64,000 nucleotides of DNA, from positions 1 through 64,000 of the forward strand of contig JBAXOB010000007.1 of assembly GCA_037133475.1 (NCBI GenBank). Direction: 5' to 3'. The notes beneath the pieces are model-generated. The model saw only the letters and a program-made list of their open reading frames with translations. It was not told the DNA's origin and made no database searches. This DNA comes from CAIVAT01 sp037133475 (GTDB lineage Bacteria; Bacteroidota; Bacteroidia; Bacteroidales; FEN-979). Position numbers and translations under genes: made by a program. Shown in pieces: positions 27,350 through 35,338 of this stretch. Within the stretch, counting starts at the first letter, position 1, and every line of letters begins with the position of its first letter.

Positions 27350-27799
27350 ATGAATACCTTCAGGAAAAAGATCATTGCCTATTTTCTTAACCTCTTCACC
27401 CTTCCACGGGTGAAGGAGGTGATTGCCGGCTATGCCAGGCTGTTCCTGGGAGAGGCTGACCGTTATTCAACAGGAATCCGGACAGAGGCGGTTGAAACCA
27501 AAGAGACCTTTACCATCCTTGCAAAGTATATCAGGAAGGATAAAATCAGCAGGGAGGAAAAAAGAAAATTCAAGAAACAGGTTTTCGATATCCTGAGAAG
27601 CTCCGGTGTAATGGTTCCGGTGATGCTTTTTCCATTGCCTTTTGTCGGAACCCTGTTGCTGATCATCATGGACCACCTGCTGCTCTCCATGAATATCCGC
27701 CTGTTGCCGGCCTCCTTTTATCCGCAGGAGAAAAAGGACATTCTTACACCCGAGAGTATTGAAAAAGACCTTATCAAGGAAAATAAATTTTTGGCCTGA
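27350..27799 (+). CDS. LETM1-like domain protein
   Basis: Protein of 149 residues with the LETM1-related core: VETKETFTILAKYI at about 47-60, then a basic stretch SREEKRKFKKQVFDILRS at about 66-83 and a hydrophobic segment MVPVMLFPLPFVGTLLLIIM at about 88-107, followed by LLPASFYPQ. Bacteroidetes carry both long proteins with this domain and short ones such as this. In mitochondria LETM1 takes part in cation/proton exchange; the bacterial role is unknown. Position beside the CDF-like and Pmp3 genes suggests a shared connection to ion balance, which is inference. Confidence 0.7.
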   Translation: MNTFRKKIIAYFLNLFTLPRVKEVIAGYARLFLGEADRYSTGIRTEAVETKETFTILAKYIRKDKISREEKRKFKKQVFDILRSSGVMVPVMLFPLPFVGTLLLIIMDHLLLSMNIRLLPASFYPQEKKDILTPESIEKDLIKENKFLA

Positions 27800-27808
27800 C
27801 CTTTAAAA

Positions 27809-28387
27809 CTACAGTGTATTCAGCATTTGCAAAGCCTCTTCCACATGTTTTTCAAAGGAAAGCTGCGATGAAAAGACAAGCCTGATAATCCCCTGTTTGT
27901 CAATCACAAAGGTAACGCGCCCTGGAAGGATGCCAAGTGATTTCCCAACCCCATATTTTTCGGCAACGGTTTTACCCTTGTCCGACAACAGGATAAAAGG
28001 CAGTTTATGGTTGGCGGCAAATGCCTGGTGGGAGGCGATATCATCCGAACTGATCCCGATCACCTCGGCGCCTGCCTGCTTGAAAACTTCGTAATTGTCG
28101 CGAAAACTGCAGGCCTCCTTCGTACAGCCGTATGATTCATCCTTGGGATAAAAATAGACCACCAGGTTTGTTTTACCAACAAAATCAGCCAGATTTACGC
28201 GCCGGCCCTGCTGGTCGGGCAATGAAAAATCAGGGGCTTTGCTACCTATTTCAATTTTTTGTGTCATTTGTTCTGTATTGGAATTACCCCGGTGTTCAGC
28301 ATTTTGCACCGCACTGCGGCTGCATGAAACAAGGCAATAGTTTAGACTAAGTATAAATAAGAAGAAAATTTTGTATCTTTGCATCAT
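27809..28387 (-). CDS. bcp: Peroxiredoxin, BCP/PrxQ type, lipoprotein
   Basis: Thiol peroxidase of 192 residues. The N-terminus is a lipoprotein signal (hydrophobic run then LVSC at about 18-21), so the enzyme is predicted to be membrane-anchored in the periplasm instead of cytoplasmic as usual for BCP. GSKAPDFSLPDQQGRRVNLA near 47-66 and VVYFYPKDESYGCTKEACSF near 75-94 carry the peroxidatic Cys (GCTKEAC) and a second Cys five residues later for the PrxQ-type disulfide. It diverges from the glutathione-peroxidase gene; the gpx promoter -7 box lies inside its first codons. Tail-to-tail distance to the LETM1-like gene is 9 bases. Confidence 0.93.
   Translation of the reverse strand: MMQRYKIFFLFILSLNYCLVSCSRSAVQNAEHRGNSNTEQMTQKIEIGSKAPDFSLPDQQGRRVNLADFVGKTNLVVYFYPKDESYGCTKEACSFRDNYEVFKQAGAEVIGISSDDIASHQAFAANHKLPFILLSDKGKTVAEKYGVGKSLGILPGRVTFVIDKQGIIRLVFSSQLSFEKHVEEALQMLNTL
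28374..28381 (+). promoter_or_regulatory. Putative gpx promoter -7 box
   Basis: TATCTTTG, located within codons 3-5 of the divergent bcp gene and 39 bases before the gpx start. TTTAG upstream is a poor -33 match. Confidence 0.45.
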
Positions 28388-28420
28388 GAATTTGCCAAAT
28401 AAAATCTAAAGATAACAAAA

Positions 28421-28966
28421 ATGAGGACAATAATTATATTTTTAACGTTCATTACCATGGCTACGATAACCTCTGCACAGGAAAAAAAATCGCTTTACGA
28501 TTTCAAAACCACCACCATTGACGGAGCCCCCTTCGATTTTGCCACGCTGAAAGGCAAAAAAGTACTCATTGTGAACCTCGCTTCAAAATGCGGGTACACG
28601 CCACAATACGCCCAGCTTGAAGAGCTTTACACCAAATACAGTGCGAAGGGCTTTGTCATCATCGGTTTCCCGGCAAACAACTTCATGGGGCAGGAACCCG
28701 GGACCAATGCCGAGATCAGGGAATTCTGCACCAGTAAATACAATGTGACCTTCCCGATGATGGCCAAGATTTCGGTCAAGGGTACGGATATGGATCCTTT
28801 ATACCAGTGGCTGACCGACAAGGGACAGAACGGTGTGGTTGATGCGCCGGTCAAATGGAATTTCCAGAAATTCATGATTGACGAACAGGGTCACCTGGTT
28901 GATTTTGCCGCTCCTGCAGACAAACCTTTCGATGATAAGATCATAAACTGGATTGAGAAAAAATAA
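28421..28966 (+). CDS. Glutathione peroxidase-like thiol peroxidase, exported
   Basis: Peroxidase of 181 residues in the GPx family, which in bacteria generally uses thioredoxin. A signal peptide (MRTIIIFLTFITMATITSAQ) places it in the periplasm. The core has YDFKTTTIDGAPFDFATLKG, the peroxidatic Cys in VNLASKCGYTPQYAQL near 50-65, GFPANNFMGQEPGTNAEI near 85-102 with the conserved Gln, and VKWNFQKFMIDEQG near 148-161 with the conserved Trp-Asn-Phe. Cys, Gln and Trp of the catalytic set are all present. It diverges from bcp and is followed by rubredoxin and rubrerythrin. Confidence 0.93.
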   Translation: MRTIIIFLTFITMATITSAQEKKSLYDFKTTTIDGAPFDFATLKGKKVLIVNLASKCGYTPQYAQLEELYTKYSAKGFVIIGFPANNFMGQEPGTNAEIREFCTSKYNVTFPMMAKISVKGTDMDPLYQWLTDKGQNGVVDAPVKWNFQKFMIDEQGHLVDFAAPADKPFDDKIINWIEKK

Positions 28967-29038
28967 CCTGTCATTCCCGTTTACAGGCACTCACACCGGT
29001 AATGGCTGAATTGAAGGACTTCAATTAATATATGAGGT

Positions 29039-29209
29039 ATGAACAAACCAAATAAATACAAATGCTCCATTTGCGGGCACATTTACGACCCGGTGATGGG
29101 GGATCCCGACAGCGGAATCAACCCGGGGACCCCCTTTGAGGATATTCCCGACGACTGGGTATGCCCCATTTGCGGTGTCGGTAAAGAAGATTATGTAAAA
29201 ATGCGCTAG
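29039..29209 (+). CDS. Rubredoxin
   Basis: Electron carrier of 56 residues with one Fe(Cys)4 site. The two knuckles are CSICGHIYDP at 9-18 and CPICGVGKEDY at 42-52, spaced as in canonical rubredoxins, with the conserved GDPDSGI loop and FEDIPDDWVCP segment. Start is the ATG at 29039. It sits 114 bases before rubrerythrin, which is its likely electron acceptor in peroxide reduction. Confidence 0.97.
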   Translation: MNKPNKYKCSICGHIYDPVMGDPDSGINPGTPFEDIPDDWVCPICGVGKEDYVKMR

Positions 29210-29268
29210 CATTGATGCAGCAAACCGGGAAAAAACAGGTGTTGTTCAACTGCAGGCCGGCAGGCCGC

Positions 29269-29300
29269 TTGGTTGAATCCGGAAATTTCATGTACCTTTG
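29269..29300 (+). promoter_or_regulatory. Putative rubrerythrin promoter
   Basis: TTG at 29269-29271 and TACCTTTG at 29293-29300 with 21 bases between, 23 bases before the ATG at 29324. Confidence 0.55.
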
Positions 29301-29323
29301 ATCTTCCTAAAACCACATCTCAA

Positions 29324-29902
29324 ATGGAAAAGAGCATCAAAGGAACCCTGACAGAAAAGAACCTGTTAAAGGCATTTGCCGGAGAATCCCAGGCAAAAAA
29401 CCGATATACCTTCTATGCAAAACAGGCTAAAAAAGAGGGATTTGAACAAATCGCCGCATTTTTTACCGAAACGGCCCTGAACGAAGAGTCGCATGCCAAG
29501 TCCTTTTTCCGTTTCCTGGAGGGAGGCCCTGTAGAAATTACCGCCACCTATCCCGCCGGCGTGATCGGAACCACTGCCGAAAACCTGAAAGCAGCCGCCG
29601 ACGGCGAACACGAGGAATGGACGGAACTTTATCCGCAGTTTGCCCAAACTGCCGCGGAGGAGGGGTTTGCAAAGGTTGCCACGACCTTCAAACTGATTGC
29701 CACCGTGGAGGAACACCACGAAAAACGTTACCGGAAATTGTTAAACAACCTGGAAAAGAACAGGGTTTTTGAAAAAGAAGAGAAGACCTATTGGGTTTGC
29801 CGCAAATGCGGATATGTGCATTTTGGCGTTAAAGCTTTGCAGATGTGCCCGGCTTGCAACCACCCGATGGCCTATTTTGAAATGATGCAGGAAAATTATT
29901 AA
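29324..29902 (+). CDS. rbr: Rubrerythrin
   Basis: Non-haem di-iron peroxidase of 192 residues that reduces hydrogen peroxide in anaerobes. The ferritin-like domain (about 1-145) shows iron-ligand motifs FAGESQAKNRYTFYAKQA (Glu at about 20), ALNEESHAKSFF (ExxH) and ATVEEHHEKRY (ExxH). The rubredoxin-like C-terminus has CRKCGYVHFG and CPACNHP at about 157-180. The start at 29324 is chosen because the upstream in-frame ATG at 29273 lies ahead of the predicted promoter box. With rubredoxin it forms an NAD(P)H-driven peroxide-removal path. Confidence 0.97.
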   Translation: MEKSIKGTLTEKNLLKAFAGESQAKNRYTFYAKQAKKEGFEQIAAFFTETALNEESHAKSFFRFLEGGPVEITATYPAGVIGTTAENLKAAADGEHEEWTELYPQFAQTAAEEGFAKVATTFKLIATVEEHHEKRYRKLLNNLEKNRVFEKEEKTYWVCRKCGYVHFGVKALQMCPACNHPMAYFEMMQENY

Positions 29903-29937
29903 TGCGGGTACAAAACAAAGCAACAACAACAAAAACA

Positions 29938-32340
29938 ATGGCAAAAAAACGAATATTCAGCAAAGAGGAAATATTAAAGGATTACAAACTTGCAAATGAG
30001 AGCCGCCAGGTAAGTTTACTCGGACGCCGTGAAGTGTTAGGCGGGAAGGCCAATTTCGGGCTTTTTGGCGACGGGAAGGAGATTCCGCAGATCATCATGG
30101 CCAAATTTTTCATGGATGGAGACTGGCGTTCGGGGTATTACCGCGATCAGACCTTCATGATGGCGGCAGGCTTATCAAACCTCGACATCTTTTTTGCGCA
30201 GCTTTATGGCGACACCGATATCACCCGTAATCCCGACAATGGGGGACGGCTCATGAATTCTCATTTTGCCACGCGAAGCCTCGATGACAAGGGCGAATGG
30301 AAAGACCTTACCAAGCAGAAAAATTCATCCGGCGACATCTCCCCTACCGCCGGCCAGATGCCGCGCCTGCTTGGACTGGCACTTGCCTCCAAAGTATTTC
30401 GCAACAGCCCGGAGATGTGGGATGCCGCAAAAAAATTCACCGTGAAGGGCAATGAGATTGCCTTTGGAACCATCGGCGATGCCTCCACTTCGGAAGGCCA
30501 TTTTTTTGAGACCATCAATGCAGCCGGCGTTTTACAGGTGCCCATTGCCCTTTCGATCTGGGATGATGGGTATGGCATTTCAGTACCAAAAAAATACCAG
30601 ACCACCAAGGAAAACATCTCGGCCCTGCTCCAGGGATTCGTGTCCGATAAAAATGGCCCCGGCATCAGGCTTTTCACCGCTAATGGCTGGGATTATCCCG
30701 CCCTGTATGCCATGTATGAAGAGGGAATCGCCATTTGCAGAAAAGAGATGGTACCCGTTGTTTTTCATGTCACCGAACTGACCCAGCCCCAGGGACATTC
30801 TACCTCGGGATCGCATGAACGGTACAAGTCGGCCGAACGGCTTGCCTGGGAGCGGGATCATGATTGTATCCCAAGAATGAGGGAATGGATCATCAATGAA
30901 AATATCGCCACTGTTGAAGAGATGGATGCAATAGAGGCTGAAGCAGTCAAAACCGCAAAAAGCGCCCGCGACCGCGGCTGGAAAGCCTTCCTCGCCCCTT
31001 TTAAAGCTGAGCGGGAACACCTGATCAGCGTGGTGAAAACCACCCACTGCCCATGTAAGAAACAGTCGCGCATCGACAAGATTGTTGCCGACCTGGAAGC
31101 CATCGCCGAACCCATCAGGAAAGACATCATCTCTGCAGCAAAAAAAATCATGCGCGATGTCTGTACCTCCTGCAGCATGAAGAAGCCGATGAAGGCCGAC
31201 CTGGACATCTGGATGGCGGAACAGCGGAAACTGAATGCAGCACGCTACAGCTCCCACCTTTACAGCCAGTCGGAACACAGCGCCATGAAAATAGAGGGGA
31301 TCCCTGCTGTTTTCAATGACAAATCCCCTGTGGTTACCGGCCGGGAAGTATTGAATGCCAATTATGACATCCTTTTCAAAAACAACCCGCTTGCCCTGAT
31401 CTTCGGTGAAGATGTCGGGAAAATCGGCGGCGTGAACCAGACATTGGAAGGAATGCAGCTTAAGTATGGTGAGACGCGGGTTTCGGATACCGGTATCCGC
31501 GAAGCCACCATCATTGGCCAGGGCCTGGGTATGGCGCTGCGCGGACTGCGCCCCATCGCCGAGATCCAGTATTTTGATTACCTGCTTTACGGGCTGCAGG
31601 TCATGAGCGACGACCTCGCCACCACGCACTACCGTACGGTCGGCGGGCAGAAAGCGCCCCTGATCATCAGTACCCGCGGCCACAGGCTGGTAGGCATATG
31701 GCACTCAGGCTCCCCGCTGAGCATGGTGATCAACTCCATCAGGGGGATCTACGTGATGGTCCCCCGAAATATGACCCAGGCTGCCGGGTTTTACAATACG
31801 ATGATGGCTTCCGACGATACCGGACTTGTCATTGAGCCCCTGAATGGCTACCGCCTGAAGGAGCAGATGCCCGAAAACATTGGAAATTACCGGATTCCCC
31901 TTGGCGTTCCCGAGGTGCTGCAGGAGGGTTCCGATATCACCATCGTCACCTATGGTTCCTGCGTCAAGATTGCCCAGGAGGCGTTGCCCCAGATCGCCGA
32001 CTTCGGCATTTCCGTTGAACTAATCGATGTGCAGACACTGCTGCCGTTTGACATCAACCATGAAATCCTGAAATCGTTGAAAAAGACAAATAAGATCCTC
32101 TTTTTCGATGAGGACGGCAGCGGCGGCGCAACGGCGTTTATGATGCAAAAGGTGATGGAAGAGCAGGGCGGTTACCGCTACCTCGATGCGGAACCCCGCA
32201 CCCTCACCGCAAATGATCACCGGCCGGCCTATACCAACGACGGCGACTACTTCTCGAATCCGAATGCCGAAGATGTATTCGAAAAGGTGTATGTCATGAT
32301 GCATGAATACAACCCGAACAAGTACCCCAGGATATGGTGA
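29938..32340 (+). CDS. 2-oxoacid dehydrogenase E1, fused alpha-beta subunits
   Basis: E1 component of a lipoamide-dependent 2-oxoacid dehydrogenase, most like the branched-chain type, of 800 residues. The N-terminal part (about 1-400) is E1 alpha, with the TPP motif FGTIGDASTSEGHFFETINA near 180-200. A Cys-rich linker follows (HCPCKKQ, then CTSCSMKKPMK at about 365-415). The C-terminal part (about 455-800) is E1 beta, with GEDVGKIGGVNQTLEGMQ, RVSDTGIREATIIGQGLGMA and HSGSPL. Such fusions occur in Bacteroidetes. No matching E2 or E3 lies next to it. I start at 29938; the in-frame ATG at 29902 overlaps the rubrerythrin stop. The preferred 2-oxoacid cannot be fixed. Confidence 0.9.
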   Translation: MAKKRIFSKEEILKDYKLANESRQVSLLGRREVLGGKANFGLFGDGKEIPQIIMAKFFMDGDWRSGYYRDQTFMMAAGLSNLDIFFAQLYGDTDITRNPDNGGRLMNSHFATRSLDDKGEWKDLTKQKNSSGDISPTAGQMPRLLGLALASKVFRNSPEMWDAAKKFTVKGNEIAFGTIGDASTSEGHFFETINAAGVLQVPIALSIWDDGYGISVPKKYQTTKENISALLQGFVSDKNGPGIRLFTANGWDYPALYAMYEEGIAICRKEMVPVVFHVTELTQPQGHSTSGSHERYKSAERLAWERDHDCIPRMREWIINENIATVEEMDAIEAEAVKTAKSARDRGWKAFLAPFKAEREHLISVVKTTHCPCKKQSRIDKIVADLEAIAEPIRKDIISAAKKIMRDVCTSCSMKKPMKADLDIWMAEQRKLNAARYSSHLYSQSEHSAMKIEGIPAVFNDKSPVVTGREVLNANYDILFKNNPLALIFGEDVGKIGGVNQTLEGMQLKYGETRVSDTGIREATIIGQGLGMALRGLRPIAEIQYFDYLLYGLQVMSDDLATTHYRTVGGQKAPLIISTRGHRLVGIWHSGSPLSMVINSIRGIYVMVPRNMTQAAGFYNTMMASDDTGLVIEPLNGYRLKEQMPENIGNYRIPLGVPEVLQEGSDITIVTYGSCVKIAQEALPQIADFGISVELIDVQTLLPFDINHEILKSLKKTNKILFFDEDGSGGATAFMMQKVMEEQGGYRYLDAEPRTLTANDHRPAYTNDGDYFSNPNAEDVFEKVYVMMHEYNPNKYPRIW

Positions 32341-32341
32341 C

Positions 32342-33037
32342 ATGGAGCTAGTTGTTACAAGGACTGCCGACGGTTCCGATACGGTTTTCAGACCTGATCT
32401 GAACCAGCATTATCACTCGACTTTCGGGGCAGTCCAGGAGACACGGCAAATTTTCATCGAAAACGGATTCCTGCATTCCATCAGCAAGAAGCAACCCGGC
32501 AACCGCAGCAGTTCAGAAATACTGCATATCCTCGAAATCGGCTTCGGTACCGGGCTCAATGCCCTTATGACCCTCATTGAAGCTGAAAAAAGGAAGATCA
32601 ACCTTCATTATACCTCGGTCGAACCCTACCCGCTGGATGAGACCTGCTGGATGGTGCTCAACTACCCGGACTTACCGGGATCGGCCGATTATTCCCGGCA
32701 ATTTTCAGAACTGCACCAGGCTGCATGGAATCGGCCTGTCAACTTAACCCCAAAGTTTATCCTCCATAAAGTCAGGGAAAAGATTGAGCATTTTCAACCT
32801 GACTTCGGGACTTTCGACCTCGTATATTTTGATGCCTTCGGACCGGATGCCCAACCGGAGTTATGGACGGAAGAAATTTTCCGGAATGTCGGCATGGGCA
32901 TGGCCCCCGGTGCGGTGCTGGTGACCTACTCCGTCAAGGGTACCGTTGTAAGGGCCTTGCGTGCCGCCGGCTTTACAACCGAAAAACTGCCCGGACCACC
33001 GGGAAAACGACACATCCTCCGTGCTACAAAAATTTAG
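32342..33037 (+). CDS. mnmD: tRNA (mnm5s2U34)-methyltransferase MnmD
   Basis: SAM-dependent methyltransferase of 231 residues in the MnmC/DUF752 family. It should methylate the aminomethyl group of nm5s2U34 in tRNA to give mnm5s2U. The SAM-binding motif ILEIGFGTGLNALMTLIEA is at about 63-81, LVYFDAFGPDAQPELWTEE at about 159-177 contains the DAFxPxxxPxLW signature, and LPGPPGKRHILRATK is the C-terminus. Only the methyltransferase half is present; the FAD oxidase domain of E. coli MnmC is missing, as in MnmD. The start follows the E1 stop by one base. Confidence 0.9.
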   Translation: MELVVTRTADGSDTVFRPDLNQHYHSTFGAVQETRQIFIENGFLHSISKKQPGNRSSSEILHILEIGFGTGLNALMTLIEAEKRKINLHYTSVEPYPLDETCWMVLNYPDLPGSADYSRQFSELHQAAWNRPVNLTPKFILHKVREKIEHFQPDFGTFDLVYFDAFGPDAQPELWTEEIFRNVGMGMAPGAVLVTYSVKGTVVRALRAAGFTTEKLPGPPGKRHILRATKI

Positions 33038-33099
33038 ACAAAAGCAACCCTCCACCACCGGATTTAATTGTTAACGGCATCTCAACAATAAAGTAAAGC

Positions 33100-33678
33100 A
33101 TGGTTATCGCACCTGTCATTGCCAAACTCAGGGAGGGCGACGAAAAAGCCTTCCGCGAACTGGTGGACCAGTACCGTGACCGTGTCTATAACACTGCGCT
33201 GGGTTTGCTCCAACACCCCGAGAATGCCGAAGATGTCGCCCAGGAGGTTTTCCTGGAAGTGTTCAGGTCGGTGGCCCGTTTCAGGGGGGAATGCAGTATT
33301 TCGACCTGGATCTACCGGATTACGGTTCAAAAGGCATTGGAACATATCCGTTCCGCACACCGGGGAAAAAGATTTGGAATCCACATCAGCCTTTCCGGCA
33401 AAGAAGACCAGGTAGATCTTCCTGCCGACACACTTTTTTACCATCCCGGGATTCAACTCGAAAACAAAGAACGGTCGGCCATCCTCTTCCAGGCAATTTC
33501 GAAGTTGCCGGTAAACCAGCGAACTGCGTTTATCCTGCATAAAGTTGAAGGGCTAACCCAAACCGAAATTGCGGGAATCATGGAAACTTCAGTATCCGCC
33601 ATCGAATCGCTGATGGTACGAGCCCGGCAAAAACTGAAAGAGTTGTTGTCGGAATATTATGAAAAAAATGAACGGTAA
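33100..33678 (+). CDS. ECF-family RNA polymerase sigma factor
   Basis: Alternative sigma factor of 192 residues. Region 2 is about 12-85 (LVDQYRDRVYNTALGLLQHP, then NAEDVAQEVFLEVFRSVARF, then CSISTWIYRITVQKALEH) and region 4 about 125-180 (ISKLPVNQRTAFILHKVEGL, EIAGIMETSVSAIESLMVRA). No sigma region 3 is present, as in ECF factors. A non-conserved 35-residue linker separates the regions. It is the first gene of a four-gene set with a small single-helix protein (a likely anti-sigma factor) and two CpxP-fold proteins. The set resembles CnrYXH in order of roles. It probably activates its own operon. Confidence 0.94.
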   Translation: MVIAPVIAKLREGDEKAFRELVDQYRDRVYNTALGLLQHPENAEDVAQEVFLEVFRSVARFRGECSISTWIYRITVQKALEHIRSAHRGKRFGIHISLSGKEDQVDLPADTLFYHPGIQLENKERSAILFQAISKLPVNQRTAFILHKVEGLTQTEIAGIMETSVSAIESLMVRARQKLKELLSEYYEKNER

Positions 33679-33713
33679 CCGCAGGATATTAACACCATTA
33701 ACATCAAAAAGAC

Positions 33714-34010
33714 ATGAACCGAAAAGAAACCTGGATCGATGAAACCCTGAACTCGCTGGATGGTATCCAACGCGCTCCTGCCAGCGCCGGCATTTTCCTG
33801 AAAATACAGGCACGGGCCGGGCTGCCTGACAAAAAAGCAACCGCGATGAACAGGAGCTTTTACTGGTCCGTCGCGGCAGGTCTTGCCCTGTTGATTGCCC
33901 TGAATCTCTTTGTCGCCCGGCAATCACATGTTTCTTCGAAACAACCGGCCGAAAACCCTGCAACGATGGCATCCGACTACTTTTCCTATCTGAGTCCCAT
34001 AAAACTCTGA
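33714..34010 (+). CDS. Small single-helix membrane protein, putative anti-sigma factor
   Basis: Protein of 98 residues. A cytoplasmic N-terminus (1-45) carries WIDETLNSLDGIQRAPAS, a pattern recurrent in small proteins encoded after Bacteroidetes ECF sigma genes. One membrane helix follows (about 49-66, FYWSVAAGLALLIALNLF), then a short periplasmic tail with a YFSYLSP end. No zinc-binding H-x3-C-x2-C anti-sigma motif is present. Size and layout match CnrY, a short single-helix anti-sigma that holds its sigma with the N-terminal tail. It starts 35 bases after the sigma stop and 4 bases before the next gene. The anti-sigma role is inferred from position and topology. Confidence 0.65.
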   Translation: MNRKETWIDETLNSLDGIQRAPASAGIFLKIQARAGLPDKKATAMNRSFYWSVAAGLALLIALNLFVARQSHVSSKQPAENPATMASDYFSYLSPIKL

Positions 34011-34014
34011 TATC

Positions 34015-34548
34015 ATGAACAGAATCCGATTATTTAAAGGCGTTATCCTCATCCTGGTATTGTTAAACCTGGGCACCCTCACCTTTGTCTGGTTTCAACC
34101 GAGGAGACCCGCTGAAGGGCCCTTACGCGGAGATCCCGCCAGGTTCCTGGTGCAGGCACTTGACCTGACCCGTGAACAACAGGAGCAGTTTGGCAGAATG
34201 AGAGCCATTCACCACTTACGGTTGATCACCCTGCAGCAGCACGACCGCAGGCTTCATGACCGGTTTTTCGGGTTGATCTTTAATCCCGGAACCGATTCGC
34301 TGGCCTCATTTGCCTACGCCGACTCTATCTCCGCAATAAGAAAACAAATGGAACTGCTCACCTATGAACATTTCATGAAACTCAGGCAGATCCTAACGGA
34401 GGAGCAGAAAGTCAAATTCCACAAGATTTTCCGGGAGGTGCTGGATCATGTCATGTCAACGGCCCGACCACCTGCTCCCGGAATGGAAGATGCCCCGCCG
34501 GGTTCACCGCCAGCTCCTCCGCAGGGTCCTCCGCCAACAGACAGGTAA
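34015..34548 (+). CDS. Membrane-anchored CpxP/CnrX-like periplasmic sensor
   Basis: Protein of 177 residues with an N-terminal signal anchor (about 7-25) and a helical periplasmic domain. Two LTxxQ-type motifs mark the CpxP/Spy/ZraP/CnrX fold: LTREQQEQFGRM at about 51-62 and LTEEQKVKFHKIF at about 130-142. The first helix pair is rich in His (AIHHLRLITLQQHDRRLH) and a further YEHFMK lies before the second motif, a His set that could bind a transition metal as in CnrX. The C-terminus (about 160-177) is Pro-rich. It sits between the putative anti-sigma and a secreted relative. A sensing role is inferred; ligand unknown. Confidence 0.75.
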   Translation: MNRIRLFKGVILILVLLNLGTLTFVWFQPRRPAEGPLRGDPARFLVQALDLTREQQEQFGRMRAIHHLRLITLQQHDRRLHDRFFGLIFNPGTDSLASFAYADSISAIRKQMELLTYEHFMKLRQILTEEQKVKFHKIFREVLDHVMSTARPPAPGMEDAPPGSPPAPPQGPPPTDR

Positions 34549-34595
34549 CGATACAAACAAAACCAATTAACAGTAAATATCAAACCTTAACAACC

Positions 34596-35099
34596 ATGAA
34601 AACCGAAAGCAAAATCCTCAAAACCATTGTACTGACAGTCTTTATGAGTATGGCCCTGACCATGTTGTCAGCACAGCCGCCCCACAAACCCTTTCACCCG
34701 GGTGGCGTAAACCATGAACAGGCCTCCCCTGACATTCCTGCAGCGCCGGGAGCTCCCACCATGGAAAACCAGGATGGTCAGACCCCTCCGAAACTCGACC
34801 TTCCGGGACTTACCAATGAACAAAAGGATAAGATCTACCAGTCGGACATGGACCATTTAAAAACGATGACCCCATACCATAACCAGGTCAGGGAAAAGAA
34901 GGCCCGTTTGCAAACACTGCTGTCAACCTCCCCTTTCGACCTGAAGGCGGCCGACCAAATTGCGGAAGATCTGGGTAAACTTGAAACCACCATCCTCAAG
35001 GAGGTGATCCGTCATGACCAGGAACTCAGGAACCTGCTCACACCGCAGCAGCAGGTGTTGTTTGATGCCCGGCCCAAACCCTTTCTGCACAGGCTGTAA
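34596..35099 (+). CDS. Secreted Spy/CpxP-like protein
   Basis: Periplasmic protein of 167 residues with a signal peptide (about 1-28, ending MLSAQ). A Pro-rich segment (30-65) leads to the helical domain with LTNEQKDKIYQSDMDHLKT at about 74-92 and LTPQQQVLFDARPKP at about 148-162, the two LTxxQ motifs of the Spy/CpxP family. It lacks a membrane anchor, unlike its upstream neighbour. It is the last gene before a strong terminator, so the four genes from the sigma factor onward look like one operon. Spy-type proteins act as chaperones in envelope stress or bind metals; which applies is unknown. Confidence 0.75.
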   Translation: MKTESKILKTIVLTVFMSMALTMLSAQPPHKPFHPGGVNHEQASPDIPAAPGAPTMENQDGQTPPKLDLPGLTNEQKDKIYQSDMDHLKTMTPYHNQVREKKARLQTLLSTSPFDLKAADQIAEDLGKLETTILKEVIRHDQELRNLLTPQQQVLFDARPKPFLHRL

Positions 35100-35117
35100 G
35101 GTTTTATGATTCCACAG

Positions 35118-35156
35118 AAGGCTGTCCCTATTTGACCGGGACAGCCTTTTTATTTT
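35118..35156 (+). terminator. Rho-independent terminator after the sigma/CpxP operon
   Basis: Perfect 11-base stem AAGGCTGTCCC (35118-35128) and GGGACAGCCTT (35138-35148), 9-base loop, followed by TTTTATTTT. It lies 18 bases after the last gene of the set. Confidence 0.9.
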
Positions 35157-35338
35157 ATCCCCTGCCAGCCGGGTCACCATAAATGAGTAAATATATTACT
35201 CGATGCAACAAACCAGGATGCTCAAGGAAAAAAGTTTTCAACACCCCATCAACATTTTGCAGTTTCCCTGATTAAGCATGGTAGACGAAGAATCTTTCTA
35301 ACGCGCTGCTTATATCATGAACCTTAAAATATTTTGCC

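Noticed and set aside
28386..28409. Seven-codon open frame (MNLPNKI) in the gpx leader
   Set aside because: It is too short to separate from chance and has no regulatory codon run; the leader shows no attenuator structure.
30580..31704. 374-codon minus-strand open frame opposite the fused E1 gene
   Set aside because: The opposite strand encodes clear E1 alpha and beta domains, and the antisense frame shows no recognisable protein pattern.
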